Shown one piece after another: positions 36,174-45,929 of a stretch of 64,000 nt of DNA. Below the pieces are notes generated by a model. The model was not told where the DNA came from and made no database searches. It worked only from the letters and a program-made list of their open reading frames with translations. This DNA comes from Aquimarina rhabdastrellae. GTDB taxonomy: Bacteria > Bacteroidota > Bacteroidia > Flavobacteriales > Flavobacteriaceae. Position numbers and translations under genes: made by a program. Every line of letters begins with the position of its first letter. Position 1 is the first letter of the stretch. The stretch is from NCBI GenBank assembly GCA_947387485.1, contig CANDNT010000001.1, positions 744,001-808,000 on the forward strand, written 5' to 3'.

Positions 36174-38180
36174 TTATTTCACAATAACTCTTTTAGTTAT
36201 TTTTTCTCCATTTGACAATTGAATCTGAATAAAATTCACCCCCTTTTGTTTTACTCCATCTAATTGTACTTCTATTCCATTTTTATTTTCTATAGCTTTC
36301 ATTTCTTTTCTCTCTCCAGATAAACTCACTAATTCAACTTTTGCAACAGTCTTTACATCAATAGTTGTTACTATTACTCTTGACTGAGCTTGAACAGGAT
36401 TAGGAAGAACACTTACTTTTGTTTCATCTATAGTTTTTGGACTAAAAATAGTTTCTTCACCTATAGGAGATTCTTCTAAAACGGCTCCTATTTCTGCTAT
36501 TTCTCCAGTCGCTATTCTTCTGTTCATTTCTTCTAAATATGCTCTAGTAGGTCTAAATGGGATTTCTTTAGTTTCTACATAGTATTCTCCTCTAGATCTT
36601 CCTTGTAGTTGTATTCTAAATGCAATACGCTTTTCTCCCCATCCAGTACACTCATTCCAGATTCCATGCTTGATATAGTACCATGTATTAATTTGAAGGT
36701 TATTATTAAAAGTAGCTGTATCTGAAGTACAACATTGAATTCCATTTCCTGCTACTTGAGTATTAGTTCCATCATAGAATACTCCCCACCAATGATTCAC
36801 AAATACTGGATTATTAGCTGCTTGAACATTTACTGTTACATTACCGCTAAAGTCATTACTTGCTGCTATAGCAAAATTCGTAGTATAATTATTCCATCCT
36901 ATCGTATTAGGCAGTGCTTTACGTGTTTCTTTCCATGAAGTACAATTGTTCCATACTCCGTGTTTCACATAATAGTTTTTTGATCTACTTAATCCTGTAT
37001 AGGTTACAGTTGTTCCTCCTTGTATAGGTGATACTCCTCCTATTGTATTAGCATCTGAAGTTGTTCCTGCTGTATTAGTTTCAAATAGTCTCCACCATTG
37101 TGCAGGATTAGGATCTGTTGCAGTTACAACTACTGTAATAGTACCATCTTCTGCACAATAACGTTGGATAGAAAAATCTGAAGAGATTTCACTTTCTTCC
37201 ATAATAAAACGTCTTGTTGTTGGAACCCATCCATTACATTCATTACCCACAGCTAATTTCACTTCATATTCATATCCACCTGCTATAGTGTAATTTTGAC
37301 CATTAAATAAACTCGTTAAATTAACAAGTCCTGCTTGTCCACTAGTCCATCCTAATGTAGATTGCCATTGAAAAGATCCAGTACTTCCTATTGGTCTTCT
37401 CCATATATCAATAAAGTGATTCGCTTCATTTTGAGATGCAGTTCCATTTAAAAATACAGTATCATTACAATCAAACGTATTTTTTACTGTACCATTTTGA
37501 TCTTGAAAATGAAATGCTGCTACTGGCGTATCTGCCGTATTTGTAACACAAAAATTATCAAAACCTATTCTCTCTGTTTGAGAAGGCTGACCTGCCACAT
37601 CTGTTCCAAATGCTATCCCATCAAAATTGTTTAATAGGTTATTCCAATCTGCAGCTGTTCCTCCTCCACTTATCACCCAGTATCCCTGATTATTACTTGG
37701 TAACGTACTTCCATTTGCAGGTTCTAATGGTACACAAATATTAACCCATTCACTGTTTTCTGTAATTTGAGCATTGTTTGCTACAAAAACAGCTGCTGCT
37801 GTTTGGCTTGTTACAGTTCCTCTATAAATCCTCAATGTAGGAGTCATAGTATGTGATCCACTTGAATCTCCATCATTAAATACTTTATAATCGTAACAAA
37901 TTTTTGCTTTGCATCCCGATATACTTGAACTATTATAAGATGTATTATAAATCCACGATCCAGAACTACTTGCTCCATCAGCACCTCTAAGATATCTTGA
38001 TCCATCTGCTCTAGGAGCCGTCAAACTTACACTAATCGATGCTGCAGAAGTTTGCCAATTCCCTACATTATTGTTATTAAAATTTTCGCAAGTTGTATTG
38101 CCTTGAGCTATTATACTTTGTATACATAGTAAACATACTATCATTAAAAAGTTGGTTAGTTTTGTTTTAAAAGTTTTCAT
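36174..38180 (-). CDS. Secreted protein with T9SS sorting domain
   Basis: The 668-residue protein has a signal peptide (ending SIIAQG). A beta-rich N-terminal part (ENFNNNNVGNWQTSAASISVS and the following CKAKICYDYKVFNDG) may be a jellyroll carbohydrate- or surface-binding domain. Two or three repeated modules follow, of the form NPxxWWRLFETN...YYVKHGVWNxCTxW (also WWGVFYDGTN...WYYIKHGIWNECTGW). The C-terminal type A sorting domain starts at VLPNPVQAQSRV. The paired cysteines in each module suggest disulfides. No catalytic motif is visible. Function is unknown; a cell-surface binding role is plausible. Confidence 0.82.
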   Translation of the reverse strand: MKTFKTKLTNFLMIVCLLCIQSIIAQGNTTCENFNNNNVGNWQTSAASISVSLTAPRADGSRYLRGADGASSSGSWIYNTSYNSSSISGCKAKICYDYKVFNDGDSSGSHTMTPTLRIYRGTVTSQTAAAVFVANNAQITENSEWVNICVPLEPANGSTLPSNNQGYWVISGGGTAADWNNLLNNFDGIAFGTDVAGQPSQTERIGFDNFCVTNTADTPVAAFHFQDQNGTVKNTFDCNDTVFLNGTASQNEANHFIDIWRRPIGSTGSFQWQSTLGWTSGQAGLVNLTSLFNGQNYTIAGGYEYEVKLAVGNECNGWVPTTRRFIMEESEISSDFSIQRYCAEDGTITVVVTATDPNPAQWWRLFETNTAGTTSDANTIGGVSPIQGGTTVTYTGLSRSKNYYVKHGVWNNCTSWKETRKALPNTIGWNNYTTNFAIAASNDFSGNVTVNVQAANNPVFVNHWWGVFYDGTNTQVAGNGIQCCTSDTATFNNNLQINTWYYIKHGIWNECTGWGEKRIAFRIQLQGRSRGEYYVETKEIPFRPTRAYLEEMNRRIATGEIAEIGAVLEESPIGEETIFSPKTIDETKVSVLPNPVQAQSRVIVTTIDVKTVAKVELVSLSGERKEMKAIENKNGIEVQLDGVKQKGVNFIQIQLSNGEKITKRVIVK

Positions 38181-38846
38181 GATTTTTATTGATTATTAGC
38201 ACTTACTCATACGCTTTTCGGTAACCGCGGTCTATTATTTTTAGTGATTGATAGACATTTCACTGTAATACATAGGATGATCAGCCCTATATTTGGGTTA
38301 ACAATTGTTATCTTTTCTTCAATTTTAAAAATGGGGATTGTTATCACTATTCCTTAAATCAAATAGCGAAAAGCATTACTGCTTATTTGTAATTATGTCT
38401 AGCGTTTACACAGACAAATATAGTTTTGATCTCCTGCTATTTTTATGTGCTAATTGCTGAATCTCCTTTTCTGATTTCTAAATGGATTATCTTAATTGCT
38501 ATGTTTCTTTCTGACCTATATTTTTACGTCCGCACACAGTCACCCATGTACAACAATACATTTACAAACTGAATTACAACAGGTTACATTTTTAATTCTT
38601 GTTATTTTTTAATATATTGATATAGAATTGTTGGGAAACATTTTAAGGGATATAGTATTAAGATAAGGGATTATATTAAGGGAAAACTTCTTCGTTTTTA
38701 TACTATTTGTACACTAAATTATTTGATACCCCCCAGTTTGCAGGGTATTGCATTTCACGTAATCTGGTCTACTTTTCTGACGCTATGTTATAGACATTTG
38801 TATTGTTGTTTTCTAACACTTTGGTCTACTAACTAACACTGTCATT
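38181..38846. other. 666-base divergent gene-free stretch
   Basis: No convincing coding frame on either strand. A minus-strand TATATTTG (38415-38422) could drive the T9SS cargo gene with a long leader of about 230 bases. A plus-strand TATATTTG lies at 38288-38295. The nonamer TGGTCTACT occurs at 38765-38773 and again at 38822-38830, both close to the plus-strand gene, and may be a binding site. No RNA family was recognised. Confidence 0.5.
38415..38422 (-). promoter_or_regulatory. Possible -7 element for the 36174-38180 gene
   Basis: The minus strand reads TATATTTG, an exact TAnnTTTG. The implied leader is long, and no -33 TTG is evident, so support is weak. Confidence 0.3.
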
Positions 38847-39377
38847 ATGAAAAAAATAACTACACTATTACTTTCATTCCTTATTGGGTTTTATTCTTTT
38901 GCTCAACACCTTCCTTTGGTTATTAATACATCAACTCCATTAATGGAAAAGGAATTAAAAGTTTATTATACTAATGGTACTCTCAAAGAAGAAGGAACCT
39001 TAATTGATGGTAAATTACATGGTGCTTGGACTCTATTTTATAACAATGGTGAAATACGTAAAAAAGGGTTCTTTAAAAACGGTAAACCTCATGGGGTATG
39101 TACTTCTTATTCAAAAGATGGTCGTGTAGTGTTAATTGAACGTTATAGTGAAGGAAAAGAGCACGGTATCTGGAAATCTTATTATACCAACGGGCAACTT
39201 AATGTAGTAGGAGAATTTGTCAAGGGGAAAAGACAAGGAGAATGGAATATCTATGATCGTACTGGTATCAAAGCTCAAACTGTTGAATTTAATAATGATG
39301 TGGAACAAAAAATCACTTCACATTATACTGTAGTCAATACAAATACAATTCAAAATTACATTAGCAGCATAGATTAA
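38847..39377 (+). CDS. Exported MORN-repeat (YwqK-like) protein
   Basis: The 176-residue protein has a signal peptide (KKITTLLLSFLIGFYSFAQ) and five MORN-type repeats of the form YYTNGxLKEEGxxxxGKxHGxWxxFY. Databases often name such proteins YwqK family antitoxins, but there is no toxin gene next to it and it is exported, so that label is doubtful. MORN repeats in Bacteroidota exported proteins are usually of unknown role. It converges on the LysE gene 25 bases away. Confidence 0.82.
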   Translation: MKKITTLLLSFLIGFYSFAQHLPLVINTSTPLMEKELKVYYTNGTLKEEGTLIDGKLHGAWTLFYNNGEIRKKGFFKNGKPHGVCTSYSKDGRVVLIERYSEGKEHGIWKSYYTNGQLNVVGEFVKGKRQGEWNIYDRTGIKAQTVEFNNDVEQKITSHYTVVNTNTIQNYISSID

Positions 39378-39402
39378 TTATACTGCTAATGTTCATATTC
39401 TA

Positions 39403-40032
39403 TTATTTCTTGGTCAAGGCTACTTTTATTCCCATAAGGATATATACAGCTCCTGATATTTTATTTAACCAATTATTAAATTTCTCGTTGGTTTTCATTT
39501 TACTTGAAAAAGCCTGAGAAACATATGTTAATACAACAAACCATATGATACCTATCAAAGTATATGTCATTCCTAAAATGATAAATGGTGTAGCTTCTTG
39601 CATTGCTTCTGGTTTGATAAATTGAGGAAAAAATGACAAAAAGAACAGTGCTACTTTAGGGTTTAACACATTTGTAATTAAACCTGAAAAGAAATGTTTT
39701 GTATTGCTTTTTTCTTCTTCTATTGTAGTGGTTAAGTCTAATTTTTCTTTACTAATTAACTTCATCACTCCTAAATATACAAGATAGGCGGCTCCTATAT
39801 ATTTAATAATCATAAACGCAGTAGCTGATTTTGCCACTAACATCGAAAATCCCATAGCGGCTAGTATGGTATGCACCATGATTCCACCATTAATTCCTAA
39901 TGTTGCAAAAATCCCTGCTTTTTTACCTTGACTTATAGATTTATTTAATACAAAAACTGTGTCTATTCCTGGAGTCATAATAAATAATACAGCTGTTGCT
40001 GCAAAAAGTCCTATGCTAGTGATTGCTTCCAT
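39403..40032 (-). CDS. LysE family amino acid exporter
   Basis: The 209-residue protein with about six helices matches LysE/RhtB: the family start FAATAVLFIMTPGIDTVFVLNKSISQGKKAGIFATLGINGG and the TPFIILGMTYTLIGIIWFVVL helix. It exports amino acids or related small molecules. It has its own promoter element, so it is separate from the neighbouring phosphonate locus. Confidence 0.92.
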   Translation of the reverse strand: MEAITSIGLFAATAVLFIMTPGIDTVFVLNKSISQGKKAGIFATLGINGGIMVHTILAAMGFSMLVAKSATAFMIIKYIGAAYLVYLGVMKLISKEKLDLTTTIEEEKSNTKHFFSGLITNVLNPKVALFFLSFFPQFIKPEAMQEATPFIILGMTYTLIGIIWFVVLTYVSQAFSSKMKTNEKFNNWLNKISGAVYILMGIKVALTKK

Positions 40033-40045
40033 ATCATTTTTTTTG

Positions 40046-40053
40046 CAAATATA
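40046..40053 (-). promoter_or_regulatory. -7 promoter element of the lysE-like gene
   Basis: The minus strand reads TATATTTG, an exact TAnnTTTG, 14 bases before the ATG at 40032. No -33 TTG is evident. Confidence 0.5.
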
Positions 40054-40111
40054 GATTTTTTGCTTGCATTTGATCTATTTAAAATCACCTTTGTATATTA
40101 TTTAAATCATT

Positions 40112-40795
40112 TTAAAAATACGATTGTAATACTCCTAAATTATCCAATATTATTGTAGGATTCGCCTGAGATAAAGTTTCTTTAGTTTGCGCTCCAGAAG
40201 TTACAGCTACAGTTACTCCACAATTTGCATTTTGTCCTTCTTTTATATCAATGATAGAATCTCCTGCTTTAAGTACTACTTGCGGATCTGTTATTTCAAA
40301 CAATTGCATTGCCTTATGTATCATTTCTGGTTCGGGTCTACCTTTAATCACGTCATCTGCTGTTATTAAGGCATCAATCGTCTCCCCTATCTTCCAATTT
40401 AATTTTTCTAATAAGTTTAATGCTGTTTTTCTATCATATCCTGTATTTAAGACTACTTTGACACTCTTTTCTTTTAATTGCTTAAATAAATCTTCTACTC
40501 CTTGATGTGGTGTAACATTCAATTTTTTATAAGCTTCGGATAATAATTCTTGAAAGGTCTCAAATATATCTTCTGCTGTTTTTTCATGCAATAAAAGATC
40601 TTCTTGCTTATCCAAAATAGACCGAATCGCCGCTAATTTTTCTTTACCAGCTCCGTGAATTAGTACGGTTTCTAATGAAACTTCTATACCGTGTATTGCT
40701 AAAGCTTTACGTACAGTTTTATAAACTACATTATTTTCGTTTACGGTAGTTCCTGCCATATCAAAAACTACTAATGCTATATGATTTAATTTCAT
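40112..40795 (-). CDS. Phosphonatase-like HAD hydrolase (PhnX-like, TIGR03351 type)
   Basis: The 227-residue HAD enzyme has motif I FDMAGTTV: the nucleophile is Asp12, and the usual second Asp is Ala14, as in phosphonoacetaldehyde hydrolases, which cleave a C-P bond. In PhnX a cap-domain lysine forms a Schiff base with the substrate; Lys51 in GAGKEKL sits where that lysine would lie. Motifs II (LNTGYDR), III (KGRPEPEMI) and IV (KAGDSIIDIKEG) are intact. It is expected to split the product of the upstream FAD oxidoreductase, a phosphono-aldehyde, into phosphate and a two-carbon aldehyde. The start overlaps the upstream stop (ATGA). Confidence 0.85.
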   Translation of the reverse strand: MKLNHIALVVFDMAGTTVNENNVVYKTVRKALAIHGIEVSLETVLIHGAGKEKLAAIRSILDKQEDLLLHEKTAEDIFETFQELLSEAYKKLNVTPHQGVEDLFKQLKEKSVKVVLNTGYDRKTALNLLEKLNWKIGETIDALITADDVIKGRPEPEMIHKAMQLFEITDPQVVLKAGDSIIDIKEGQNANCGVTVAVTSGAQTKETLSQANPTIILDNLGVLQSYF

Positions 40796-41952
40796 TTGTT
40801 TATTATTTTTTGAATATGTTCTTTTGCAAAACCTGCACTGCCTGTCATCCCTTTTCCTCCTATACCAGTAACAATGTGTACATGATCGTCTATTGTTTTA
40901 AGATATACATCTTGTTTTTTACATTGAGCATAATACCCTATCCATTTATGTTGAAGTTCGTAGGTAGGTAATGCTATAATTTTTTTACATTCCTCTATCA
41001 TAAATTCGTCTATCGCTATATCATGATCAAAGCTCAGATCGTCTGCATCTTTTGCTGCTGCATATTCATGTGAATCTCCCAAAATAACTGATCCATCTAC
41101 TGCTTGCTTAAATAATATATGTACGCCCCATTCTTTTTGTAATGTATTTTGATCTTCGTTAGCTTTTATTTCTTTAAAAGAAGGACATTCTGTAAAAGCT
41201 TCATATCTGCGTATTGACCATCCAGTTAATATAGATCCTTTAAGAGTATATGTTTTAGGTTGTGGTTTGGTTTGCATCATTTGTAATTTAACAACTTCTA
41301 AATCACTTTGTTCAAAATGCTCTGGATAAAGTGTTTTAAAATCTTTTCCATTACAAATAATCACTTTAGTAGCTTCTATTTGTACTCCTTTTGTTGCAGA
41401 AACACGAACTCCTTCAGCAATACGTTTACATTCTAAAGCTGTTACTCCTGTATAAAGTTTTAATCCTTTTTGATTCACTAAATACTCTTGTAAACGATGA
41501 ATCATTTGTCGAGGTTCTACCGTTACTTCTTCTGGGAAATATAATCCTGCTCGGGCATACTTTGGATTTAATCCACTATACTGTGCTACACATTCTTCTT
41601 TTGTTAACAATCTAGATGAGTAAGAATTTTCTTGATTAAGTTTATGCAATTCTTCTATCAATTGTACTTCTTCTTGATTTGAAGCTATATATATTGTTCC
41701 GTTTTGTCTAACAGATATATCAAAATCGGATTGAATTGTTTTATAAATTTCTAATGAAGTTCTTCCGTATTTTTGCCATTTACTATTCATTCCAGACGGC
41801 ACTACTTGTCCGAAATTTTGCGTAGTAGCACTTCTAGGCGCTTTATCTTTTTCGATTATAGCTACACTTAATCCTAATTGCAATGCATGATAGACATGAA
41901 AGGTTCCTAATACCCCTCCGCCTATTATGATAAGGTCATATTTTGTTCTCAT
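40792..41952 (-). CDS. FAD-dependent aminophosphonate oxidoreductase (TIGR03364/HpnW type)
   Basis: The 386-residue DAO-family flavoenzyme has an N-terminal FAD motif (LIIIGGGVLGTFHVYHAL), then KAPRSATTQNFGQVVPSGM. The C-terminal part is HIVTGIGGKGMTGSAGFAKE, which binds the flavin. I recall the TIGR03364 family as linked in genomes to PhnX-like HAD enzymes and proposed to oxidatively deaminate 2-aminoethylphosphonate relatives. Here it overlaps both its neighbours (ATGA downstream, TGATG upstream), so it is made in step with them. The exact aminophosphonate cannot be read from sequence. Confidence 0.84.
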   Translation of the reverse strand: MRTKYDLIIIGGGVLGTFHVYHALQLGLSVAIIEKDKAPRSATTQNFGQVVPSGMNSKWQKYGRTSLEIYKTIQSDFDISVRQNGTIYIASNQEEVQLIEELHKLNQENSYSSRLLTKEECVAQYSGLNPKYARAGLYFPEEVTVEPRQMIHRLQEYLVNQKGLKLYTGVTALECKRIAEGVRVSATKGVQIEATKVIICNGKDFKTLYPEHFEQSDLEVVKLQMMQTKPQPKTYTLKGSILTGWSIRRYEAFTECPSFKEIKANEDQNTLQKEWGVHILFKQAVDGSVILGDSHEYAAAKDADDLSFDHDIAIDEFMIEECKKIIALPTYELQHKWIGYYAQCKKQDVYLKTIDDHVHIVTGIGGKGMTGSAGFAKEHIQKIINK

Positions 41953-43256
41953 CAGATATGAAGTTCTTGTGTAGAAAGCTCTCGTTGTTCTTTCTTTTGT
42001 TTAAAATAAATTAGTGAAGTATATATTGTTATCACCCCTATTACTATAAGTGTATAAGTACCATAAACAAAGAATTTTACCCAGGAAAGTTGAGCCGAAG
42101 CAAAATTCTTATAAAACAATACAAGAATACTCCCTAAGTAGCCATAGGCATCTGCCATATAAATAAAATATCCCGCATTTGCTTTGAATTTGAATGCAGC
42201 GATCATACGATCAAAAAACAAACTATTAAATGGTACATAGCACATATATAGTCCAAAACCGCTCGCTATCATCCACAGATATGGGTTGACTATTCCTTTT
42301 TGAAAACCCAACGTACTTATCCCCATCAGGATTAATGCTAATATGATGATATTGTGATACCATGTAAAAGCTTTGAAGTTATCTTTGATTAGAAATTGCA
42401 GTCCTAAAATTATTAATACAACAAAGGCTATAATCAATTCTGCCGTAGTATAAACACTTATGTCTCCTCCATATCCCAATCCATCCCATAATTCTCTAGT
42501 AAAATTGTCTCTAAAATCTCTAAATGCGGTCAATATTGTATAGAATATGATAAGGGCAATCATAGGTAATCGATGTTGTTTAAAAAAACGTTTACGATCT
42601 ATATAAGTCATAGGATTTCTTTTACTACGTAGCCTAATATCTTCTACTGTAGGTTTCGGTATTAATTCTAATCCTATAGTGCATAATATTAAAGGGATTA
42701 TAAATATTGCGCCAGTAATAACAGGCATCCAGAACTCAGTTACCTCAACATACTCCATAACATATATTCCCACCGATTTTACCATTCCTGAAGAGACAAT
42801 AAAACTCGTACATAAAATCACTCCCATTATCTCTGTAAATCGCCTTCCTTCTAGGTATGAAAAGACGATTCCCCAAACCATTCCTAATGGTAATCCATTA
42901 AAAAACATACAGATGATGTTGTATGGTCTTGGTATCAAGGCAAAGCAGAGTAACGACAATTCTGCTACAAAAATAAAACTCAGTAAATACCAAGCTCTAC
43001 GTTGTTGTGGCAAAGTTGCAATTACTCTTATGCCTATGAATTTAGAGAGCGTATATCCTATAATCTGGGCTATGATTAATAATATTTTATAATCAATACC
43101 CCAATATATAATGTCTTGAAATGTAGCTACGCTAAATGGTTTTCTAAAAGCGTACATACAAAAATAAGTTCCAAAAGCTGCTAATGATGCTTGTATTATC
43201 CATCTCATCTCGTTGAGATTAAATCTCATTTTAGATTTCATTAAGCTTGAGCTCAT
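41952..43256 (-). CDS. DUF5690 family MFS-like transporter
   Basis: The 434-residue inner-membrane protein has about 12 helices in two groups of six with a long central loop (IPKPTVEDIRLRSKRNPMTYIDRKRFFKQH). The start NEMRWIIQASLAAFGTYFCMYAFRKPFSVATF resembles organophosphate:phosphate antiporters (GlpT/UhpT) in the placement of a basic residue in helix 1. Position between the FAD oxidoreductase and the SusCD group suggests import of the phosphonate from the periplasm; this is inference. The stop overlaps the oxidoreductase ATG by one base. Confidence 0.8.
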   Translation of the reverse strand: MSSSLMKSKMRFNLNEMRWIIQASLAAFGTYFCMYAFRKPFSVATFQDIIYWGIDYKILLIIAQIIGYTLSKFIGIRVIATLPQQRRAWYLLSFIFVAELSLLCFALIPRPYNIICMFFNGLPLGMVWGIVFSYLEGRRFTEIMGVILCTSFIVSSGMVKSVGIYVMEYVEVTEFWMPVITGAIFIIPLILCTIGLELIPKPTVEDIRLRSKRNPMTYIDRKRFFKQHRLPMIALIIFYTILTAFRDFRDNFTRELWDGLGYGGDISVYTTAELIIAFVVLIILGLQFLIKDNFKAFTWYHNIIILALILMGISTLGFQKGIVNPYLWMIASGFGLYMCYVPFNSLFFDRMIAAFKFKANAGYFIYMADAYGYLGSILVLFYKNFASAQLSWVKFFVYGTYTLIVIGVITIYTSLIYFKQKKEQRELSTQELHI

Positions 43257-43262
43257 TTTTAT

Positions 43263-44450
43263 TTATTGTTCTAATTGCAGTTTTATTGATTTTCCTGCTC
43301 TAGGCTCATTATAATCTTCGCCTAACAACTCCATTATTGTTGCTGCTATTTGATTACTATAGAGTTGCTCAACTCCTTTTTGTTCACCCTTAGCTTTTAC
43401 GCCTCTACCTATTGCTGCTAACCATACTTGATCTGCTCCTTTAATCACAAATGTTTTTCCGTGATATTTTAAATTATTACCATGATGTTGCCAATCCTCA
43501 ATAGGATTTGTTCCACGACCATGATCTGTAGTAATGATCAGTGTCGTATTATCTTTATAAAAAGTGTCTTGCTGTATATATTGCCATAGATCACTAATAA
43601 ACTGATCTGTTCTTCTGGCTGCATATAAATATTGATCGTATTTACCATCGTGTGCAAAGTCATCTGTTTCTCCATAAGAGATAAATACCATTTTAGGGTG
43701 TTTTTTTTGAATATATTCTAAAGCATAATTATGTGTAAAAACATCTAGACGCACACTAGACCAAGGGCTTGGTGTTTCTTTTTGTAACTTATTTAAATAC
43801 GCTTCTCTTGCGGTAAGTTCTCCTTTGGCAAGACCAAAACCTGCATTAATAGGAAGTTTACTTCTATTTTCATTAATTATAAACGGAAATACATCCCAGC
43901 TCCCAAAAGCAGCCACTTTTTCTTTAAAATGTTCTTTGGTATTTAAATGCTCTAAGATTGTTATGTTAGGATTATCAATCTTATCATTACTGGAAATGCG
44001 TTTATCATCTGCAAAACCGCAAAGAATTTCGCTATATCCAGGATATGAAAACCAATGATTATTTGTAAGGTTTACTTTATTATCATAGGATCGATTACCA
44101 TAAATCACACCTTGTTTTGCTATAGTCATCCAGAAAAAAGGCATCATTGTCTTTCTACGTTCTTCTGGAGTTACTCGCCAAAAATCTTTTTTTAATATTG
44201 TGGTATCACTTACAAACTCTGTATGATTTATCAATTGAGCATCTGCTCCTGTAAATAACTCTTGCCATCTTAATCCATCCATAGTTATTAGAAATACTTT
44301 GGATGTGGTATCTTTCTTTTTATGATTTTTTGTAGCTACTGGAGTCTTTTCTTTTTTACTTTTCGCTTCAGCTTGTTTTGTATCTGCGCAACTATAAATA
44401 CTTATTAGTATTCCTATAAAGATGCATAGTTGTTGTATATTATTTTTCAT
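43263..44450 (-). CDS. Alkaline-phosphatase-superfamily lipoprotein (phosphodiesterase-like)
   Basis: The product is about 395 residues if started at the ATG at 44450, which exposes a lipobox (IYSC, Cys19). A longer in-frame start 36 bases upstream would hide it. Metal ligands typical of the bimetal ALP/NPP core are visible: Asp in ITMDGLRW, the nucleophile region FSYPGYSEILCG (Ser likely), DDFAHDG, TTDHGRGT and WQHHGNN. It is probably anchored in the periplasmic face of the outer membrane or on the surface. A likely role is releasing a phosphonate or phosphate headgroup from an ester before uptake; substrate is inferred from context only. Confidence 0.82.
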   Translation of the reverse strand: MKNNIQQLCIFIGILISIYSCADTKQAEAKSKKEKTPVATKNHKKKDTTSKVFLITMDGLRWQELFTGADAQLINHTEFVSDTTILKKDFWRVTPEERRKTMMPFFWMTIAKQGVIYGNRSYDNKVNLTNNHWFSYPGYSEILCGFADDKRISSNDKIDNPNITILEHLNTKEHFKEKVAAFGSWDVFPFIINENRSKLPINAGFGLAKGELTAREAYLNKLQKETPSPWSSVRLDVFTHNYALEYIQKKHPKMVFISYGETDDFAHDGKYDQYLYAARRTDQFISDLWQYIQQDTFYKDNTTLIITTDHGRGTNPIEDWQHHGNNLKYHGKTFVIKGADQVWLAAIGRGVKAKGEQKGVEQLYSNQIAATIMELLGEDYNEPRAGKSIKLQLEQ

Positions 44451-44470
44451 TTGTATAAACTGTATCTTAC

Positions 44471-45910
44471 CTATTCTAATAACCACATTCTTGTATTTAT
44501 ACTATCATCTCCTTGATTTAGAATAGTTTCTTCATAATGTTGTCCATTAAGAACTTGCTCTGTTTCTGGATAGATAAATCGTACTGGAAAAAGATCGTTA
44601 TTAATATTACCTACCGATGGTGATAAATTAGGATATCCTGTTCTTCTATGATTAAAATACCCCTCATAACCTATACCAAAGTTTGCAATCCATTTTTGTG
44701 TAACTATGGCTTCGATTGGATCATTAACTTGATTTAAATCAACCGTATTTTGTGTAAGATATGTTGCTGGTAAGTTTATGTCTAAATATTCAAAATTAGC
44801 TTGAATTCCTCTATTGTAGTATGTATTTGCATCGCCAGAAAGTAATCCTCTAGTAATTGCTTCGGCTATGATAAAATTGACTTCTGCATAATTTATGATT
44901 GTTGCATCAACTGTATCTGGTGCCAAAAAACGAGTAGCATTAGGGTTTGAAAAATCCGATACATTAAACCCATTGATTTCTTTCCAAGCTTCGTTTACTC
45001 CGCTTTCTAGTCCGTTGAAGTTTCCTAAGCTATTAGGCTGAAATAATGTTGCTATTCTAGGATCATTTCTATCTGTTAACATTTGTGCTACTGCTGTTGT
45101 CATGAGTGTTAATCCTATATCTCCACTACGTGCATCGGCTAGATACCATCTGTTAGGATCTATAGTAAGGTAATCTACTTTAGCATTTTCACTATTGTCA
45201 TTAAAAACACCATTATCTATAGTAGTTTGCATTTGTGTTCCCACATTACTTATCTTAGTTGATGCTCTTAACAAATAACGTAACTTAAGTGAGTTTCCTA
45301 AACGTTTCCACAGCCCTAAATCTCCATCATAAATAATATCTCCATTAATAGTAAAATTACCATTGTAATTTGCTGCTGCATCAGCTCCATTAGTTAATAA
45401 AGCTATAATACCCATATCTGCTGTATAGATATCTTCTTGACGATCATATCGTGGTGTAAGAATACCTTCTCCTCCTCTACCAGCTTCGGTAAATGGTACA
45501 TCTCCCCATAAATCTGTTAGCATTCCTGCCGTATATGCCTTTATAATTAAAAGAGGCCCTTCATACACGGCATACGCTTCTTCTTGAGTTCCTTTTTGCA
45601 ACATTAAATTAATATCTCTAAGTACAATATTGAGCTTATCCCATAATTCTGAATTGACCAATTCGTCATAGCGATCATATCCATTAAAATCATGATTGGT
45701 TGTTAACTGAGCTAATTTGTTTCCTATCTCCCATCCATCTACAGTAATTGCATTTGTTAACCTCCAAAGAATTCCTCTAAATTCTAATGCTGGTGTAGCT
45801 GTTTCTGGAAAAGTTGTATCTGTATTAATCTCTTCAAAATTTGATGTACAAGCTGTGCTAATTCCTATAATAAATACTAGGATGATTTTTATATTTTTAA
45901 CTGTTTTCAT
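44471..45910 (-). CDS. SusD/RagB family outer-membrane lipoprotein
   Basis: The product is about 479 residues if started at the ATG at 45910, giving a lipobox ISTAC; the in-frame ATG 33 bases upstream adds a basic extension only. The remainder is SusD-like (SusD_RagB): EINTDTTFPETATPALEFRG, an all-alpha TPR-like fold, and the conserved AEVNFIIAEAITRGLLSGDANTYYNRGIQANFEYL. It acts as the lid and ligand-capture subunit of the SusC pore just upstream. There is no glycan-active enzyme in the neighbourhood. Confidence 0.9.
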   Translation of the reverse strand: MKTVKNIKIILVFIIGISTACTSNFEEINTDTTFPETATPALEFRGILWRLTNAITVDGWEIGNKLAQLTTNHDFNGYDRYDELVNSELWDKLNIVLRDINLMLQKGTQEEAYAVYEGPLLIIKAYTAGMLTDLWGDVPFTEAGRGGEGILTPRYDRQEDIYTADMGIIALLTNGADAAANYNGNFTINGDIIYDGDLGLWKRLGNSLKLRYLLRASTKISNVGTQMQTTIDNGVFNDNSENAKVDYLTIDPNRWYLADARSGDIGLTLMTTAVAQMLTDRNDPRIATLFQPNSLGNFNGLESGVNEAWKEINGFNVSDFSNPNATRFLAPDTVDATIINYAEVNFIIAEAITRGLLSGDANTYYNRGIQANFEYLDINLPATYLTQNTVDLNQVNDPIEAIVTQKWIANFGIGYEGYFNHRRTGYPNLSPSVGNINNDLFPVRFIYPETEQVLNGQHYEETILNQGDDSINTRMWLLE

Positions 45911-45929
45911 GTGACTCTCTTTGATTAAA

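Noticed and set aside
38847..39377. Toxin-antitoxin (YwqK) system
   Set aside because: No toxin partner; the product is an exported MORN-repeat protein.
39403..40032. LysE gene as a member of the phosphonate operon
   Set aside because: It has its own -7 element at 40046-40053 and an 79-base gap to the HAD gene; linkage may be accidental.
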